Origin: Actinomycetota bacterium
Lineage (GTDB): Bacteria; Actinomycetota; Actinomycetes; S36-B12
DNA: 15,196 nucleotides
Direction: 5' to 3'
NCBI GenBank assembly: GCA_003456155.1
Contig: DMPC01000121.1
Coordinates: forward strand, 10,085-25,280
Made by a program: the position numbers and the translations under genes. Shown piece by piece: positions 13,902 through 15,196 of the stretch (position 1 is its first letter; the number at the start of each line of letters is the position of its first letter). The notes under the pieces are model-generated. The model worked only from the letters and a program-made list of their open reading frames with translations. It had not been told where the DNA came from and searched no databases.

Positions 13902-14294
13902 ATGGCTTGGTACCTCGACACATCAGCCTTCGTGAAGCTGGTGGTGCGCGAGAAGCACTCGGCAGCACTGCGCCGGTCGCTGACAGGTGAAGGGACCGAC
14001 CTGGTCGGCTCGGACCTCCTCCGCACCGAGGCCCTTCGAGCCGCGCGAATCCACTCGGTCGAGGCCCTGCGCCGAACGCGAGAGCTACTCGAGGCCGTGA
14101 CTCTCGTTCACGTCACGAGCGACATCTGCGAGCGCGCAGCCGAATTGGACCCCACCATCCTGCGTTCTCTCGACGCTCTGCACGTCGCCACCGCTCTCAG
14201 CCTGGGCGATGCGGTATCCGGGGTGATCACCTACGACCTGCGCATGGCGGCGGCCTGCGAGGTGCACGGACTCAGAGTCTCAGCGCCCACCTGA
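13902..14294 (+). CDS. vapC: VapC-type PIN-domain ribonuclease toxin (second locus)
   Basis: This 130-residue protein is the usual length for VapC. All four acidic residues of the PIN active site are present: D6 (YLDTSAF), E43 (LLRTEALRAA), D91 (LRSLDALHVATA) and D112 (VITYDLRMA). They coordinate Mg2+ for RNA cleavage; VapC targets in other bacteria are tRNAs or 23S rRNA, and the target here is unknown. ATG 13902 lies 3 bp after the antitoxin stop, the standard operon layout. Nothing suggests that it is damaged, in contrast to the first locus. Confidence 0.9.
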   Translation: MAWYLDTSAFVKLVVREKHSAALRRSLTGEGTDLVGSDLLRTEALRAARIHSVEALRRTRELLEAVTLVHVTSDICERAAELDPTILRSLDALHVATALSLGDAVSGVITYDLRMAAACEVHGLRVSAPT

Positions 14295-14305
14295 CAGGAC
14301 CGCCT

Positions 14306-14323
14306 TCGCCCGAGTCTGGGCGA
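14306..14323 (+). terminator. Hairpin after the second vapC, weak terminator candidate
   Basis: TCGCCC-GAGTCT-GGGCGA forms a perfect 6-bp stem with a 6-nt loop, 11 nt after the vapC stop and before the serC promoter region. No T-tract follows, as is common in high-GC actinobacteria, so its strength is uncertain. Confidence 0.4.
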
Positions 14324-14338
14324 TCCTCGGATGAGCAC

Positions 14339-14344
14339 TAGGGT
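14339..14344 (+). promoter_or_regulatory. Candidate -10 element of serC
   Basis: TAGGGT matches the TAnnnT pattern and gives a leader of about 25 nt that holds an AGGAG ribosome-binding site at 14366-14370, 5 nt before the GTG. No good -35 is seen at the expected distance. Confidence 0.35.
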
Positions 14345-14375
14345 TTGGCTGTACGCCCCCGACTCAGGAGAACCC

Positions 14376-15196
14376 GTGGCTGCCAACCCTGAAGACATCC
14401 GAATCCCCGCTGATCTGCTCCCCGCTGATGGGCGCTTCGGAGCAGGGCCGTCGAAGGTCCGCAAGGAGCAGGTCGACGCCCTTGCCTCGGTGTGGCAGAC
14501 CTACCTGGGCACCTCGCACCGGCAGAAGACCGTCAAGTCCGAGGTTGGCCGCCTGCGCTCCGGTCTTGCCAGCCTGTTCTCCCTCCCCGAGGGCTACGAG
14601 GTCGTGCTGGGCAACGGCGGCTCGACGGCCTTCTGGGATGTTGCCTCCTTCGGCCTGCTCCGGGACCGCGCCCAGTTCCTCACCTTCGGCGAGTTCGGCG
14701 CCAAGTTCGCCAGTGGCGTCGCGAGCGCCCCGCACCTCGGCGATCCCACCATCATCAAGGCCGATCCGGGCACCGCTCCCGTGTTCGTCGCGGAGGCCGG
14801 CATCGACGCCTACTGCACCCCGCACAACGAGACGTCGACCGGTGTCGCCGTCACCCCCTACCGGGTCGCCGGGGCCGACGCCGAGGCCCTGATGATCATC
14901 GATGCCACCAGCGCGGCGGGCGGTCTCGCCGTCGACGCGGCGAGCTTCGACACGTACTACTTCGCCCCCCAGAAGAGCTTCGGCTCCGACGGTGGCATCT
15001 GGTTCGCGCTCATGTCGCCGGCCGCGATCGCACGGGCCGCCGAGATCAAGGAGTCAGGTCGCTGGATCCCGGACTTCCTGGACCTGCAGACCGCGATCGA
15101 CAACTCCCGGCTTGACCAGACCTACAACACCCCGGCCCTCGCCACGATCTTCCTCATGGCCGAGCAGGTCGACTGGTTCAACGCCAACGGCGGCCT
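14376..15196 (+). CDS. serC: Phosphoserine aminotransferase, 3' end outside window
   Basis: An open frame starts at GTG 14376, 5 nt after AGGAG, and reaches the right edge after 273 full codons. The enzyme is a PLP-dependent class V aminotransferase that makes 3-phosphoserine from 3-phosphohydroxypyruvate and glutamate. Visible marks of the actinobacterial form are an N-terminal segment with RFGAGPSKVR, then SHRQKTVK, VLGNGGSTAFWD, IDATSAAGG and FAPQKSFGSDGG, in which the lysine should form the Schiff base with PLP. About 270 of the usual 370 or so residues are present. It follows the second toxin-antitoxin locus, with a weak hairpin between them, so it is probably transcribed on its own. Confidence 0.95.
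   Translation, partial: MAANPEDIRIPADLLPADGRFGAGPSKVRKEQVDALASVWQTYLGTSHRQKTVKSEVGRLRSGLASLFSLPEGYEVVLGNGGSTAFWDVASFGLLRDRAQFLTFGEFGAKFASGVASAPHLGDPTIIKADPGTAPVFVAEAGIDAYCTPHNETSTGVAVTPYRVAGADAEALMIIDATSAAGGLAVDAASFDTYYFAPQKSFGSDGGIWFALMSPAAIARAAEIKESGRWIPDFLDLQTAIDNSRLDQTYNTPALATIFLMAEQVDWFNANGG

Noticed and set aside
1..15196. CRISPR arrays, tRNA or rRNA genes, insertion sequences, prophage or a biosynthetic cluster
   Set aside because: I looked in all gaps and found no repeat-spacer pattern, no cloverleaf-like sequence, no transposase or phage gene, and no run of secondary-metabolite enzymes.

Overview
The window looks like chromosomal DNA of a high-GC actinobacterium. The evidence is strongly GC-biased codon use, many GTG starts, ATGA/GTGA stop-start overlaps, TAnnnT-type -10 boxes that sometimes leave almost no leader, and actinobacterial gene families: the FAD reductase/methyltransferase pair for 10-methyl fatty acids, an IdeR-type DtxR regulator that keeps the classical residue numbering, and a CitA-type second citrate synthase. 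I cannot name a genus. I see no rRNA, tRNA, CRISPR array, insertion sequence or phage gene. The window is gene-dense. The longest gap between genes is about 126 bp (10935-11060), so no stretch over 300 bp lacks a gene.

Layout. 1-1370 (minus): a DODA-type extradiol ring-cleaving dioxygenase, cut by the left edge, preceded by and overlapping (ATGA) a small membrane-anchored coiled-coil protein of unknown function. 1411-4857 (plus): a compact operon of tmsA (FAD-dependent reductase), tmsB (SAM-dependent methyltransferase; GTGA overlap) and an IclR-family regulator 10 bp further on. TmsB and TmsA together are expected to convert oleoyl chains in phospholipids to 10-methylstearoyl (tuberculostearic) chains. 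4936-6375 (plus): an aldehyde dehydrogenase of the hydroxymuconic-semialdehyde type, with an imperfect palindrome in front of it. 6407-7099 (minus): ideR/dtxR. 7154-8512 (plus): a CPD photolyase with an apparently leaderless GTG start, divergent from ideR. 8565-9643 (plus): an orphan ParA-family ATPase and an overlapping small ribbon-helix-helix-like protein. 9675-10934 (minus): an EntS-like MFS exporter.

11061-14294 holds two vapBC-type toxin-antitoxin loci on either side of the divergent pair pdxH (minus) and citA (plus). The first locus has an intact antitoxin, but its PIN toxin has lost its middle third and is out of frame. The second locus appears intact. 14376-15196 is the 5' part of serC, cut by the right edge.

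How the parts fit: most of the window is housekeeping or lipid-modification metabolism (branched membrane lipid, TCA entry, PLP and serine synthesis, iron regulation, light repair). The accessory signal lies in the ParA/RHH pair, the two toxin-antitoxin loci (one decaying), and a possible small aromatic-catabolism theme (dioxygenase, IclR, semialdehyde-type dehydrogenase) wrapped around the tms operon. I found nothing I can defend as a wholly new system. The best candidates for follow-up are the ParA/RHH pair, the tms-iclR linkage and the orphaned antitoxin.
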